From positions 179,131 through 243,130 of the forward strand of contig NZ_FQZS01000004.1 in NCBI RefSeq assembly GCF_900142105.1: a stretch of 64,000 nt of DNA. Reading direction: 5' to 3'. Shown here one piece after another: positions 25,403 to 33,789 of this stretch. Both the position numbers and the translations under genes were made by a program. Position 1 is the first letter of the stretch. Each line of letters starts with the position of its first letter. The notes below the pieces were generated by a model that did not search any database, was not told the origin of the DNA, and saw only the letters and a list, made by a program, of their open reading frames with translations. Origin of the DNA: Lutispora thermophila DSM 19022. Lineage in GTDB: Bacteria; Bacillota; Clostridia; Lutisporales; Lutisporaceae.

Positions 25403-25675
25403 TTAAGGATGTAATTTGCTTAAAGATTTAAATGTAACCATATCTTCTATTATATCAAGGTCTTCCTCCGAATGTAATTCATAAAAATATAGATGTTCCA
25501 TGCTTCTCAATTTCTTAATTTGGCTCAGATCCTTTAGATATCTTGCATTTACCTTACGGGTTTTTAGGTCAGGCAATTGAGATAGGGAAGTGAGATCATA
25601 AACTTTAACCATGATGAACGATAAGGTGAGAAGCATTGGTTTCAAATTTTGGTGTGTGTAGAGGAAAAAACACAA
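25403..25675 (-). pseudogene. fragment of a leucine-rich-repeat gene
   Basis: The 90-residue frame contains VYDLTSLSQLPDLKT, NARYLKDLSQIKKLRSMEHL and HSEEDLDIIEDMVTFKSLSK. This copies, in order, a part of the LRR domain of the large surface protein encoded at 27187-30069 (there DLTPLFDLPNL, AKYLKDLRQIEKLKNLENL, SEEDLNIIKNITGLKTL). The rest of that protein is missing and no signal peptide or start signal is present, so it is a truncated duplicate on the same strand. Confidence 0.7.
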
Positions 25676-25736
25676 TGGTATCGAATAATATCATGTGGAG
25701 TGTTTTGTTTTACTTGTTTGAATATGAAGGGGGATA

Positions 25737-26657
25737 ATGCAAGTGAAAGTTCATAAGGCCATAATACCCGCAGCAGGCTTGGGAACCCGCTTTTTGCCTG
25801 CCACAAAGGCTCAGCCTAAGGAGATGTTGCCAATAGTGGATAAACCCACATTGCAATATATTATTGAGGAAGCTGTATCTTCGGGCATAGAGGAGATATT
25901 GATTATAACCGGCAGGAATAAGAAGTCCATTGAAGATCATTTCGATAAATCTGTAGAGTTGGAGCTGGAGCTGGAGAGGCACGGCAAATTTGATTTGCTG
26001 GAAGAGGTAAGAAAGATATCCGATATGGTTAATATACATTATATAAGACAGAAGGAGCCTAAAGGACTTGGCCACGCGATATACTGTGCAAAGAGCTTTA
26101 TAGGGGATGAACCCTTTGCGGTGCTGCTTGGTGATGATATAGTGTACTCTCAGAAGCCTTGTTTGAAGCAGATGATAGAAGTATATGACGAGTATAAGAC
26201 GACTATACTGGGGGTACAGCAGGTGCCAAGGGAAGATGTGTCCAAATACGGCATAGTAGATGGCAGGCATATCGAAGGCAGAGTGTATAAGGTAAAGGGT
26301 TTGGTGGAAAAGCCTTCCGTAGAAGAGGCTCCATCAAATGTGGCCATATTGGGCAGATATATAATAAGTCCTGCCATATTTGAGATATTGGAGCATACGG
26401 AGCCGGGCAAAGGAGGAGAGATACAGCTTACCGATGCTCTTAAGGTACTGGCCCAGCGAGAGGCCATGTATGCCTACAACTTTGAAGGAAAGAGATATGA
26501 TGTAGGAGATAAGCAGGGATTTTTGCAGGCTACGGTGGAATATGCCCTCAGGCGTGAGGATCTGAGGGAGGGCTTTTTAAATTACCTTATCAAGGTTGTG
26601 GAGAATGAGACCAAGTCCAATATAGGTGAAGAGGCAGCAGTATCATATGATCAATAA
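25737..26657 (+). CDS. galU: UTP-glucose-1-phosphate uridylyltransferase
   Basis: Makes UDP-glucose for capsule, teichoic acid and glycolipid synthesis. The 306-residue protein begins IIPAAGLGTRFLPATKAQPK (nucleotide loop), with EMLPIVDKPTLQYIIEEAV next; it has the acidic LLGDDIVYS motif and VEKPSVEEAPSN with the catalytic Lys, and ends with GKRYDVGDKQGFLQATVEYA. Length and all motifs match GalU. Preceded by AGGGGG and followed by a perfect terminator. It stands apart from the capsule locus but probably serves it. Confidence 0.95.
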   Translation: MQVKVHKAIIPAAGLGTRFLPATKAQPKEMLPIVDKPTLQYIIEEAVSSGIEEILIITGRNKKSIEDHFDKSVELELELERHGKFDLLEEVRKISDMVNIHYIRQKEPKGLGHAIYCAKSFIGDEPFAVLLGDDIVYSQKPCLKQMIEVYDEYKTTILGVQQVPREDVSKYGIVDGRHIEGRVYKVKGLVEKPSVEEAPSNVAILGRYIISPAIFEILEHTEPGKGGEIQLTDALKVLAQREAMYAYNFEGKRYDVGDKQGFLQATVEYALRREDLREGFLNYLIKVVENETKSNIGEEAAVSYDQ

Positions 26658-26671
26658 AAACTGAACATAAG

Positions 26672-26704
26672 CAAAAGGGGGACATTTCATATGTCCCCCT
26701 TTTG
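26672..26704. terminator. bidirectional rho-independent terminator
   Basis: CAAAAGGGGGACAT (26672-26685), loop TTCAT, ATGTCCCCCTTTTG (26691-26704): a perfect 14-bp stem flanked by A and T runs. It serves galU and the convergent minus-strand gene. Confidence 0.9.
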
Positions 26705-27064
26705 TTACTCGCTTTTGCTGAAATGCTTCATATCTGTACCATCTTCATCATCGGTTTCATACATGAAAAGCTGGCCCTTGCTGCTCATGAATATTATGTT
26801 GTTGTCTGTATCTATATAGGCTCTGATGAAGGTTTCATATTGGTCCCCATTTTTATAGGGCAGGCCGGAGTAAAAGGTTTGATATATGGTTCTGTTTTTT
26901 ATTTCATATGCCTGACCTATGGTTCCATATTCTATTTCATCCTGCCAGAGGAGATTGATTATTTCCCTTATACCATGGATTTCAAGTTCGTTCCATTTGG
27001 TTTTTATCTTTCCCTCTTCAAACAGTTTTTCTATGGTAGTATCTAATTTTTCAAGCACCGGCAC
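26705..27064 (-). CDS. uncharacterised small protein
   Basis: A 119-residue protein not recognised as a known family. It has no signal peptide or membrane segment. An N-terminal amphipathic helix (MPVLEKLDTTIEKLFEEG) and a Trp/Ile-rich middle (IREIINLLWQDEIEYGTIG) precede beta-rich sequence ending in an acidic tail (ETDDEDGTDMKHF). It starts at GTG 27064, or GTG 27058, which lies at a better distance from AGGAGGTAG. The final codons run up to the terminator shared with galU. Confidence 0.6.
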   Translation of the reverse strand: MPVLEKLDTTIEKLFEEGKIKTKWNELEIHGIREIINLLWQDEIEYGTIGQAYEIKNRTIYQTFYSGLPYKNGDQYETFIRAYIDTDNNIIFMSSKGQLFMYETDDEDGTDMKHFSKSE

Positions 27065-27186
27065 CTACCTCCTTAAACACGAATACTTTACATTAAATAT
27101 ATTAACATACTTAGTATATCCGATGAAACCATTTGCCATCGATGGTGAGGCTTCGAAGAATTTCTTGATTCAGGGCAGACACAGGC

Positions 27187-30069
27187 TTATCTAGGAATCA
27201 TTTTGTCTATGGTTCCATCATTATCAACAATATGGATATATTTTTCTCCCACAATTATATGTTCACAATAACCTTCAAAAACTACCTCAGCTTGCTTTTC
27301 AGGACCTATTTTATAAACTTTTCCTAGGGTGGATAGATAAATTTTGTCACCGTCCATATTTAAATTATATATAGCCTCATTAGTTTTGAATATGAGCTCC
27401 TTGTTTTTGCAATTTAAGTCGGATTTGCAAATGGAGTATTCATATGTATAAGGATCATACATCACATAGTACAAATACTGTCCATCGCTGATAAGGCTAT
27501 TGCCAAATATTTGTGACAACAATCCATTTCTGCCTGTTTTCAGGTTATATTTGCAAATTTCATTCTCTGACGATGGAGATGCACATAACTTTATATAATA
27601 TATGGAGTCTCCTACTATGGTCATATCACCAAAACTATGGAAAGACAAAGGCTCTGTTATCATGGTGTTTCTGTCGATCCTATATATATTATAACCGTCT
27701 ACGCTTATATAGCATATTTCTTCATCGGTTATGCAGATCAGTGATCTAAGTGAATCCCTAAAGTTCTCTGCTTTTACAAGCAATTCTTTATGGCCGGTTT
27801 CTAGGTTTAGCCTGTATAAACCTTCATCATCATATGAGAAATATAAATATTTGCCATGAATCTTAATATTTTTGGCATAATAGTTATTGCTTATGTTTTT
27901 ATTTTCATGAAGTATAACTTTTTTGCCTGTGCTGATGGACGTTTTTGCCAATCGATAGTTGCCGTTTGAATCCCTTTCATTGGCGTAGCAATAGCCATCT
28001 TTTTCCAATACTATTTGACCGTTATTTATATTGCCATTGTGCAATGATACCTTTGCAATTCCTATTATTGCTTCATTTTCTTCTGATTTGTCATCATATA
28101 CATTGGGAACCAGTCCGTCATAAATCCAGTTTCCGGCATATAGTACATCTTTTCTGCCTGATATGCCCTTTGATATAATGTCCTTTTCATTAAAGTCATT
28201 TTTGAATACGATAATTCTGTAGTAAACATCCAGTCCGTTTGTTATTCCATGATGGCCCTTTAATATTTCGCCCTTTTTAATGGTGACTTTCTTTTTTGCG
28301 TGATTTGCAACCAAAATATTGCCCATATCCAAACCGCTGTTTTTTACTGCATCCTTTTCCTGGTTCGTTATATTATACAATATAGCGCTGTAAGGAGGAA
28401 GAACTATGTCTTTCTCATTGGTTATTAAAAAGGGTAAGTCTTTGCCCATAGGTTTATCTGGGTAGTAGCTTATTTTGTATTCTGAAGGATGGGGGTCATA
28501 ATGGGAAGGATCGTCAAATGCAGTGGTTCTCGGGTAAGCATTGATATTCCATGTTCTCTTCCCGTATTTCAGCATGTCGCTGTCTGATATATTGAAGAAT
28601 TTAATAGGTGGCACATAGTATTCGCTGTTTTCCAATATTTTGCCACTGTATCCTCCGTCATCCCATGATACATCTACATGATAATAATGACCATCTATTT
28701 TTACCATGTTCCAACAATGATGGTATGTATAATGCTTATTAGAATTATTTAAAGTGCCTTCAACATAAATACAATCCAATCCCGCCAAATGGCATAAAAC
28801 TTTCATTGCTTTAGCATATCCTTCACTTCCGGCAACTCCGCGATTCAAAGCACCATAAATATCTCCTGAAGTACCATCGGATGTCGGATCCCATATGTTG
28901 TGGATCTTAACATTGTTTATAAGATAATTGTATATGGCTTTTTCTTTTTCAATATCCTTCATATTTTTCTTTATAATTTGCTTTACGATGTTATGGGCTT
29001 TTTTGCCTGCTTCCTGAGTTTTCAAAAAATCAATGGAACTTCCGTTTCTTAAACTTTTTTCTATAGCCGGAGTTACATCTAATATTGGATTGCTGTCTAT
29101 ATAAATAGTTTCTAATTTCTTCATGTTTCTTATGGCACTAATATCAGATATTAGGTTATCAGATAGCTTTAAATTGGTTATGTTATCTAAATATGCTAGA
29201 GGGCTGATATCAGTTATAAAATTGTTATCCAGAGATAGAATTTTTAAATTTATGCAGCTTTTTAATCCTTCAATATTTCTGATGAAGTTATTTTCTGCAA
29301 ATAAAGTTTCTAGATTTTTTAGATTGCCAATGGGAGTTAGGTCCTGCACCTTGTTAGAGGTTATGTCAAGTTTTGTTAAGTTGGTTAAATGGGATATAGG
29401 GGTCAAGTCTTCAATATGATTGTCAGAAAGATTTAATTCTTTTATCTTTGTAAGGTTTTTAACAAATGAAATATCATCTATATTATTGCCGTCTAAAATC
29501 AGAGATTCCAAATTAGAAAGTGAACTTAGCGCTGAAAAATCACTGATGCTGGTGTTGGAAATAGTTAAAGTTTTGAGTCCGGTGATATTCTTTATTATAT
29601 TAAGATCTTCTTCGGAAGCCAGGTTGGAAATGGAGAGATTTTCCAAGTTTTTTAATTTTTCAATTTGCCTGAGATCTTTTAGATATTTTGCGTCCACTGA
29701 AAGATTGGTAAGATTGGGCAAGTCAAATAGTGGAGTGAGATCATGGATTTTGTTGCTCCCAATGTTAAGGTAATTTAGGTTGGTTAAATATTCAATGCCC
29801 TGAAGAGTTGTTAATTTATCTTCATTGGAAAACCCATAAATTTTATCTATTCCTTCCAAGTCTTTTTTATAAATATCACCTAATTTATTTATCTTTTCTC
29901 TTATGAAGTTTTCCAATGGAGGGTTATCAAACTCAATGGGAGCATTGTCTTCTATAGTGTTTTCTTCGTTGGTACCTAGAGGGATGGAAACATCACAATA
30001 TGTAAAATTCAAGGTCATGATTATGCTGAGAAGCAAAATGAATAACATCAGTTTTAACAGCTTTTTCAT
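27187..30069 (-). CDS. secreted LRR / transglutaminase-like / DUF5050-like surface protein
   Basis: 960 residues. A signal peptide (MKKLLKLMLFILLLSIIMT) leads into internalin-type 22-residue leucine-rich repeats (about residues 70-340; units such as LTNLTKLDITSNKVQDLTPI). A transglutaminase-like domain (about 365-490) follows. Its catalytic positions read Ser415 in GVAGSEGYAKA, where the family has Cys, with His451 (HHCWNM) and Asp466 (HVDVSWDD). The C-terminal third is a repeated beta structure like DUF5050 propeller domains (YLYFSYDDEGLYRLNLETG). The ATG at 30069 follows AAAGGAGG; an in-frame upstream ATG has no such site. It is probably cell-surface exposed; a protein-protein contact role is inferred. 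Confidence 0.82.
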   Translation of the reverse strand: MKKLLKLMLFILLLSIIMTLNFTYCDVSIPLGTNEENTIEDNAPIEFDNPPLENFIREKINKLGDIYKKDLEGIDKIYGFSNEDKLTTLQGIEYLTNLNYLNIGSNKIHDLTPLFDLPNLTNLSVDAKYLKDLRQIEKLKNLENLSISNLASEEDLNIIKNITGLKTLTISNTSISDFSALSSLSNLESLILDGNNIDDISFVKNLTKIKELNLSDNHIEDLTPISHLTNLTKLDITSNKVQDLTPIGNLKNLETLFAENNFIRNIEGLKSCINLKILSLDNNFITDISPLAYLDNITNLKLSDNLISDISAIRNMKKLETIYIDSNPILDVTPAIEKSLRNGSSIDFLKTQEAGKKAHNIVKQIIKKNMKDIEKEKAIYNYLINNVKIHNIWDPTSDGTSGDIYGALNRGVAGSEGYAKAMKVLCHLAGLDCIYVEGTLNNSNKHYTYHHCWNMVKIDGHYYHVDVSWDDGGYSGKILENSEYYVPPIKFFNISDSDMLKYGKRTWNINAYPRTTAFDDPSHYDPHPSEYKISYYPDKPMGKDLPFLITNEKDIVLPPYSAILYNITNQEKDAVKNSGLDMGNILVANHAKKKVTIKKGEILKGHHGITNGLDVYYRIIVFKNDFNEKDIISKGISGRKDVLYAGNWIYDGLVPNVYDDKSEENEAIIGIAKVSLHNGNINNGQIVLEKDGYCYANERDSNGNYRLAKTSISTGKKVILHENKNISNNYYAKNIKIHGKYLYFSYDDEGLYRLNLETGHKELLVKAENFRDSLRSLICITDEEICYISVDGYNIYRIDRNTMITEPLSFHSFGDMTIVGDSIYYIKLCASPSSENEICKYNLKTGRNGLLSQIFGNSLISDGQYLYYVMYDPYTYEYSICKSDLNCKNKELIFKTNEAIYNLNMDGDKIYLSTLGKVYKIGPEKQAEVVFEGYCEHIIVGEKYIHIVDNDGTIDKMIPR

Positions 30070-30273
30070 AATGATACCTCCTTTGAGAATATGGATAATG
30101 GAGTTAAAGGGAGGGATAGAAAGGTCTAGCAATAGATATGTCTAATTATGTCATATTTTAGTAGAAATATCAAGTTGTGCGAGTTGAAAGAAAAATAATA
30201 TATTTTTGTGGTATTGGATATTTTCCATTTATCCAGTAAAATAGTATATATGATGACTTTAGGAGAATGATCT

Positions 30274-30879
30274 ATGACTAATATATTTGAGGCATTATTC
30301 AATTATCTTATAGAAATAACCGGTGAAGTGGGGTATATTGGAGTTATTGTTTTAGTGGGTCTTGAATATGCGTGCTTTCCCATGCCTAGCGAGATAATCC
30401 TTCCTTTTGTGGGGTTCCTCGCATCCAGCGGTAAAATGAGCTATTTAGGGGTTCTGGCTGCTTCCACCCTTGCCGGCATACTTGGTTCTCTTATATGCTA
30501 TTATATCGGATATTTCGGAGGCAAGCCCATATTGGACAAGATAGGGGACAAGGTTCCCAGCTCCAGGAAGTCCATATTTGCTGCCAAGAACACCTTTGAT
30601 AAATATGATAAGCTTTCTGTTATGATTGCCAGAGTGCTGCCATTGGCAAGGACATATATTTCCATACCTGCAGGCATAGCCAGAATGAGCATGCTTAAGT
30701 TTATATCTTTTTCTTCCATAGGGATAGTTGTATGGAATACGGTGCTTATATCCTTGGGATACTATTTGGGCACAAATTGGATGATGGTTGAGCAGATTAT
30801 GGAAAAGTATACAATTTTTATAGCCGTAATATTGATTATATTTGCTGCAATTTACTTTTTCAATAAAAGAAAAAAATAG
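30274..30879 (+). CDS. DedA family membrane protein
   Basis: A 201-residue integral membrane protein of the DedA (SNARE-associated, VTT) family, whose members recycle undecaprenyl phosphate or other polyprenyl and phospholipid carriers. Seen: LEYACFPMPSEIILPFVGFL with the conserved Glu and Pro-Ser-Glu, ILGSLICYYIGYFGGKP, and the hallmark FDKYDKLSVMIARVLPLART with its essential Arg residues, followed by YISIPAGIARM. A role in recycling the carrier used by the capsule pathway is plausible but inferred. Confidence 0.9.
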   Translation: MTNIFEALFNYLIEITGEVGYIGVIVLVGLEYACFPMPSEIILPFVGFLASSGKMSYLGVLAASTLAGILGSLICYYIGYFGGKPILDKIGDKVPSSRKSIFAAKNTFDKYDKLSVMIARVLPLARTYISIPAGIARMSMLKFISFSSIGIVVWNTVLISLGYYLGTNWMMVEQIMEKYTIFIAVILIIFAAIYFFNKRKK

Positions 30880-30884
30880 ATTTG

Positions 30885-30911
30885 CAAGGGAAGTTCTTCC
30901 CTTGTATTTTT
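30885..30911 (+). terminator. rho-independent terminator
   Basis: CAAGGGAA (30885-30892), loop GTTC, TTCCCTTG (30897-30904), then TATTTTT. Ends dedA. Confidence 0.85.
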
Positions 30912-30929
30912 GTTGTATTTTTTCACAAG

Positions 30930-30969
30930 ATTTGATATATTATGAATAGTACTACATATTATATCAAAT
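30930..30969. promoter_or_regulatory. 40-bp dyad upstream of the HD-GYP gene
   Basis: ATTTGATATA (30930-30939) and TATATCAAAT (30960-30969) are perfect inverted arms. Inside them TATG and CATA also pair after a single T-T mismatch. It lies about 50 bases before the gene, where an operator or leader hairpin would be. Confidence 0.55.
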
Positions 30970-31016
30970 TTCGACTTCTGGCAAATGATGAATTTTTCTG
31001 ATTAAGAGGAGACTTT

Positions 31017-32726
31017 ATGATGAAAATTGGCATAAGAGGAAAGATCATTTTAGCGATGCTGGCAATTATAATAATATCTGTTGCTACCATCGGGGTCTTA
31101 TCTTATAACAATGCTAAGACCATCGTAATGAATGAGATTAAGCAGAGCAATTTCAAAACTCTACAAAATGCAAACGACTATTTCCTAAGAAAGTTCATGG
31201 CAGATATGGAGTATGTAGTTGACCATTGGGCTCAGGATGAGGAAATAGTAAACTACAAGAATATGCCTGGACAGCCTAAAATGGTCACATCTATACCTGA
31301 TCATTTCCGGAATATATCAAATCAATGGATGGGTTATGCCAAGTCAAGTCCTTACATAGCATGGATCTATTTTGCGTCAGAGGAAGATGGTTCTATTTTT
31401 ATTACTCCCATTGATCCTACAATGCCTGAAGATTATGATTGCCGCACTAGGGATTGGTATAAAAAGGCCGTAGAAAGCGGAGGAAGGACAGTATGGACAG
31501 ATCCCTATCAGGATGCGGGAGAAAGCGAGGAGATAGTAGTTACAGTGGCCAGAGCTGTAAAAAGGGATGGTAATCTTGTAGGAGTAGTGGGGATGGACAT
31601 AAAGCTCTCCAGATTTTCCGATATTATAAATGATATCATATATGATGATGAAGGATATCTCATGCTGATAAACAGCCAGGGTTACATATTCTCCCATCCG
31701 GATAAAGGGATGCTCATGGCCAATATCAATGATGACCAGGAGTTGAAGGCCCAGCTTATTTCTGAAAACGGAACCAATATATTTAGATATAAGGGCAGAG
31801 AGAGCATAATCAGCTACATGACTGTACCGGAGACAGGATGGATGCTTATAGGTCTGTTACCTTTAGATTTGGATAAGGAGTTGTCTCCCATCAGGAACAG
31901 GGCCATACAGGTGGCTTTAACAAGCATTGTAGTCACATTTTATATTGGTTTTCAAATTTCCAGAGTTATCACTCGACCTTTGAAAAATATCATGGATGTC
32001 ATAGGCAGCATTTCACAGGGAGAATTGGATAAGCATATTGTGATAGGATCCAAGGATGAGTTTAAGGTTTTGGGAGATCAATTCAATAATATGATGGATA
32101 CTGTTAAGCAGCTGATAGATGAGAGAAATCTTCATGTGCAGGAATTGACCAAAATGAATAAGGAATTGAGAAACAGCTATCTTTCTACGGTACTGTCTCT
32201 TGCAAATGCCATAGAAGCTAATGACAAATATACAAGAGGCCATTGTGAGCGTGTATCCTGCTTGTCCACGGATATAGCAAGGAAGATGGGGCTAGGAGAT
32301 AATGAGCTTCATGTGCTGGAGTTTGCCAGCATACTTCATGATATCGGAAAGATAGGAGTCCCTTCCGACATATTGAACAAAGAAGGCAAGCTTACATCTG
32401 ACGAATTCGAAATGATAAGGAAGCACCCAATTATTGGTTATGAAATATTGGCTCATGTAGATTTTCTGTCAGAGAGCAGGAATGTGCTATTGCAGCACCA
32501 TGAAAGGGTAGACGGGAAAGGATATCCCAAAGGCTTAAAGGGTGAAGAAATAAGCCTTCTGGCAAAGATCATTTCTGTAGCAGACGCCTACGATGCCATG
32601 ACAAATTCCAGACCCTATAGGAAGACTCCTCTTACCAAGGAGCAGGCTATAGAAGAAATGAAAAAGGGAAAAGGCAGTCAGTTTGATGAAGTAGTAGTGG
32701 ATATTTTGATAGATTTGTTAACATAA
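31017..32726 (+). CDS. dCACHE-HAMP-HD-GYP sensor phosphodiesterase
   Basis: A 569-residue membrane sensor that should hydrolyse c-di-GMP. A helix at 10-30 and a second at about 295-315 flank an extracellular dCACHE domain (signature CRTRDWYKKAVESGGRTVWT, then TDPYQDAG). A HAMP linker follows (ITRPLKNIMDVIGSISQGEL). The HD-GYP domain has HCERVSCLS, H441-D442 in ILHDIGKIGVP, and H494-H495 with D-G-K-G-Y-P in HHERVDGKGYPKGL. All metal ligands look intact. With the EAL-PilZ gene and riboswitch 6 kb away it indicates local c-di-GMP control. AGAGGAG precedes two adjacent ATG codons. Confidence 0.92.
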   Translation: MMKIGIRGKIILAMLAIIIISVATIGVLSYNNAKTIVMNEIKQSNFKTLQNANDYFLRKFMADMEYVVDHWAQDEEIVNYKNMPGQPKMVTSIPDHFRNISNQWMGYAKSSPYIAWIYFASEEDGSIFITPIDPTMPEDYDCRTRDWYKKAVESGGRTVWTDPYQDAGESEEIVVTVARAVKRDGNLVGVVGMDIKLSRFSDIINDIIYDDEGYLMLINSQGYIFSHPDKGMLMANINDDQELKAQLISENGTNIFRYKGRESIISYMTVPETGWMLIGLLPLDLDKELSPIRNRAIQVALTSIVVTFYIGFQISRVITRPLKNIMDVIGSISQGELDKHIVIGSKDEFKVLGDQFNNMMDTVKQLIDERNLHVQELTKMNKELRNSYLSTVLSLANAIEANDKYTRGHCERVSCLSTDIARKMGLGDNELHVLEFASILHDIGKIGVPSDILNKEGKLTSDEFEMIRKHPIIGYEILAHVDFLSESRNVLLQHHERVDGKGYPKGLKGEEISLLAKIISVADAYDAMTNSRPYRKTPLTKEQAIEEMKKGKGSQFDEVVVDILIDLLT

Positions 32727-32728
32727 AG

Positions 32729-32756
32729 AAAAAAAGCAAGTTTCCTTGCTTTTTTC
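32729..32756 (+). terminator. rho-independent terminator
   Basis: AAAAAGCAAG, loop TTTC, CTTGCTTTTT: a strong stem with A and T tracts right after the HD-GYP stop. Confidence 0.88.
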
Positions 32757-32812
32757 TATTTATATGATAGAATTTGGTTGTAGCTAATATTTAGAATAGG
32801 GGGCTTTTAGAA

Positions 32813-33526
32813 TTGAGACCGATAATTGGATTGACCACTTTTACAGAATCAAAGGGAACATCCAGGTATAACTGTTTAAACTGCAATTATGTAAATGCCA
32901 TAGTCGAAGCAGGCGGTACCCCTGTAATGATTCCTTTGGTAGAAAACAAAGATACTCTCTTGCAGTACATGAACATAATCGATGGAATACTTTTTACTGG
33001 TGGAGAAGATGTGCTGCCTTTGTATTATGGTGAAAATCCCATAAAGGATATAGGAGCTATAGAGCAGGAAAGAGATGATTATGAGATTTTTCTATTTAAG
33101 GAAGCTTATGATGCAAATTTGCCCATTATGGGAATATGTAGAGGAATACAGCTGATAAATGTTGCTTTGGGAGGCAGTCTTTATCAGGATATAAATTCCC
33201 AGATAACAGGTTCGTTGGGTCACAGTCCAAAGGGAAGTCCCATGAACCAAGTCCATCACATGATAAGAATAGAGAAGAACAGCAAGCTTTATGATATATT
33301 TGAAAACGAAACCATAGCCGTCAACTCCTTCCATCATCAATCCATAAAGGATCTGGGAAAAGATTTGAAAGTTACTGCCTATTCCTATGACGGCATAATA
33401 GAAGCAGTAGAGTCAATAGAAAAAGATTTTGTATTAGGTGTCCAATGGCATCCTGAAGCCTTGGTGCCAAAGCATGAATTATTTAAGAAGCTCTTTGAGG
33501 AATTTGTGAAACGTTGCAGCAAATAA
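32813..33526 (+). CDS. gamma-glutamyl-GABA hydrolase family protein (peptidase C26, PuuD-like)
   Basis: A 237-residue class-I glutamine-amidotransferase-fold hydrolase. It has RPIIGLTTF at the start, IDGILFTGGEDVLPLYYG, the nucleophile elbow MGICRGIQLINVALGGSL (Cys), a SFHHQSIKDLG loop, and the His-Glu pair in VLGVQWHPEAL. PuuD-like enzymes cleave gamma-glutamyl amides such as gamma-glutamyl-GABA in putrescine breakdown; the substrate here is not proven. Translation starts at TTG 32813 behind AGGGGG. Polyamine genes speE/speD lie 6 kb on, but not in the same operon. Confidence 0.85.
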   Translation: MRPIIGLTTFTESKGTSRYNCLNCNYVNAIVEAGGTPVMIPLVENKDTLLQYMNIIDGILFTGGEDVLPLYYGENPIKDIGAIEQERDDYEIFLFKEAYDANLPIMGICRGIQLINVALGGSLYQDINSQITGSLGHSPKGSPMNQVHHMIRIEKNSKLYDIFENETIAVNSFHHQSIKDLGKDLKVTAYSYDGIIEAVESIEKDFVLGVQWHPEALVPKHELFKKLFEEFVKRCSK

Positions 33527-33531
33527 CTGAT

Positions 33532-33617
33532 GTGAGATATGGGGGCGGTTCTCCGTGTCTCACTTTTTTTTATGCATGGAGGTCGTGAGACATCAGGAAC
33601 CGTCCCACATATCTCAC
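33532..33617. repeat. dispersed palindromic repeat, copy D (full-length, double arm)
   Basis: Two units, 33532-33563 and 33585-33617, are near-perfect reverse complements (GTGAGATATG...GCGGTTCTCC...GTCTCAC against GTGAGACATC...ACCGTCCC...ATCTCAC). Each is itself palindromic at its ends and is followed by a T run. Confidence 0.82.
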
Positions 33618-33789
33618 TTTTTTCCTTGTTCTTTTTTGATAATTGAGGAACAATTTAGCATTGTCCTTCGTCATAATTACGGATGCTTTACAATATAATT
33701 ACAAAATTGTTTAATCAAGAATTTTGCCTAATATAAGACATAGTATAGATTAGGCAAAAATTATGAGTGGGAAACGAGGAGGTATTAAA

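Noticed and set aside
25710..26270. 186-residue minus-strand frame opposite galU
   Set aside because: Shadow of the highly conserved GalU sequence.
26702..27046. 114-residue plus-strand frame after galU
   Set aside because: Antisense to the small gene at 26705-27064, which has a ribosome site and convergent terminator; the plus frame starts inside the terminator.
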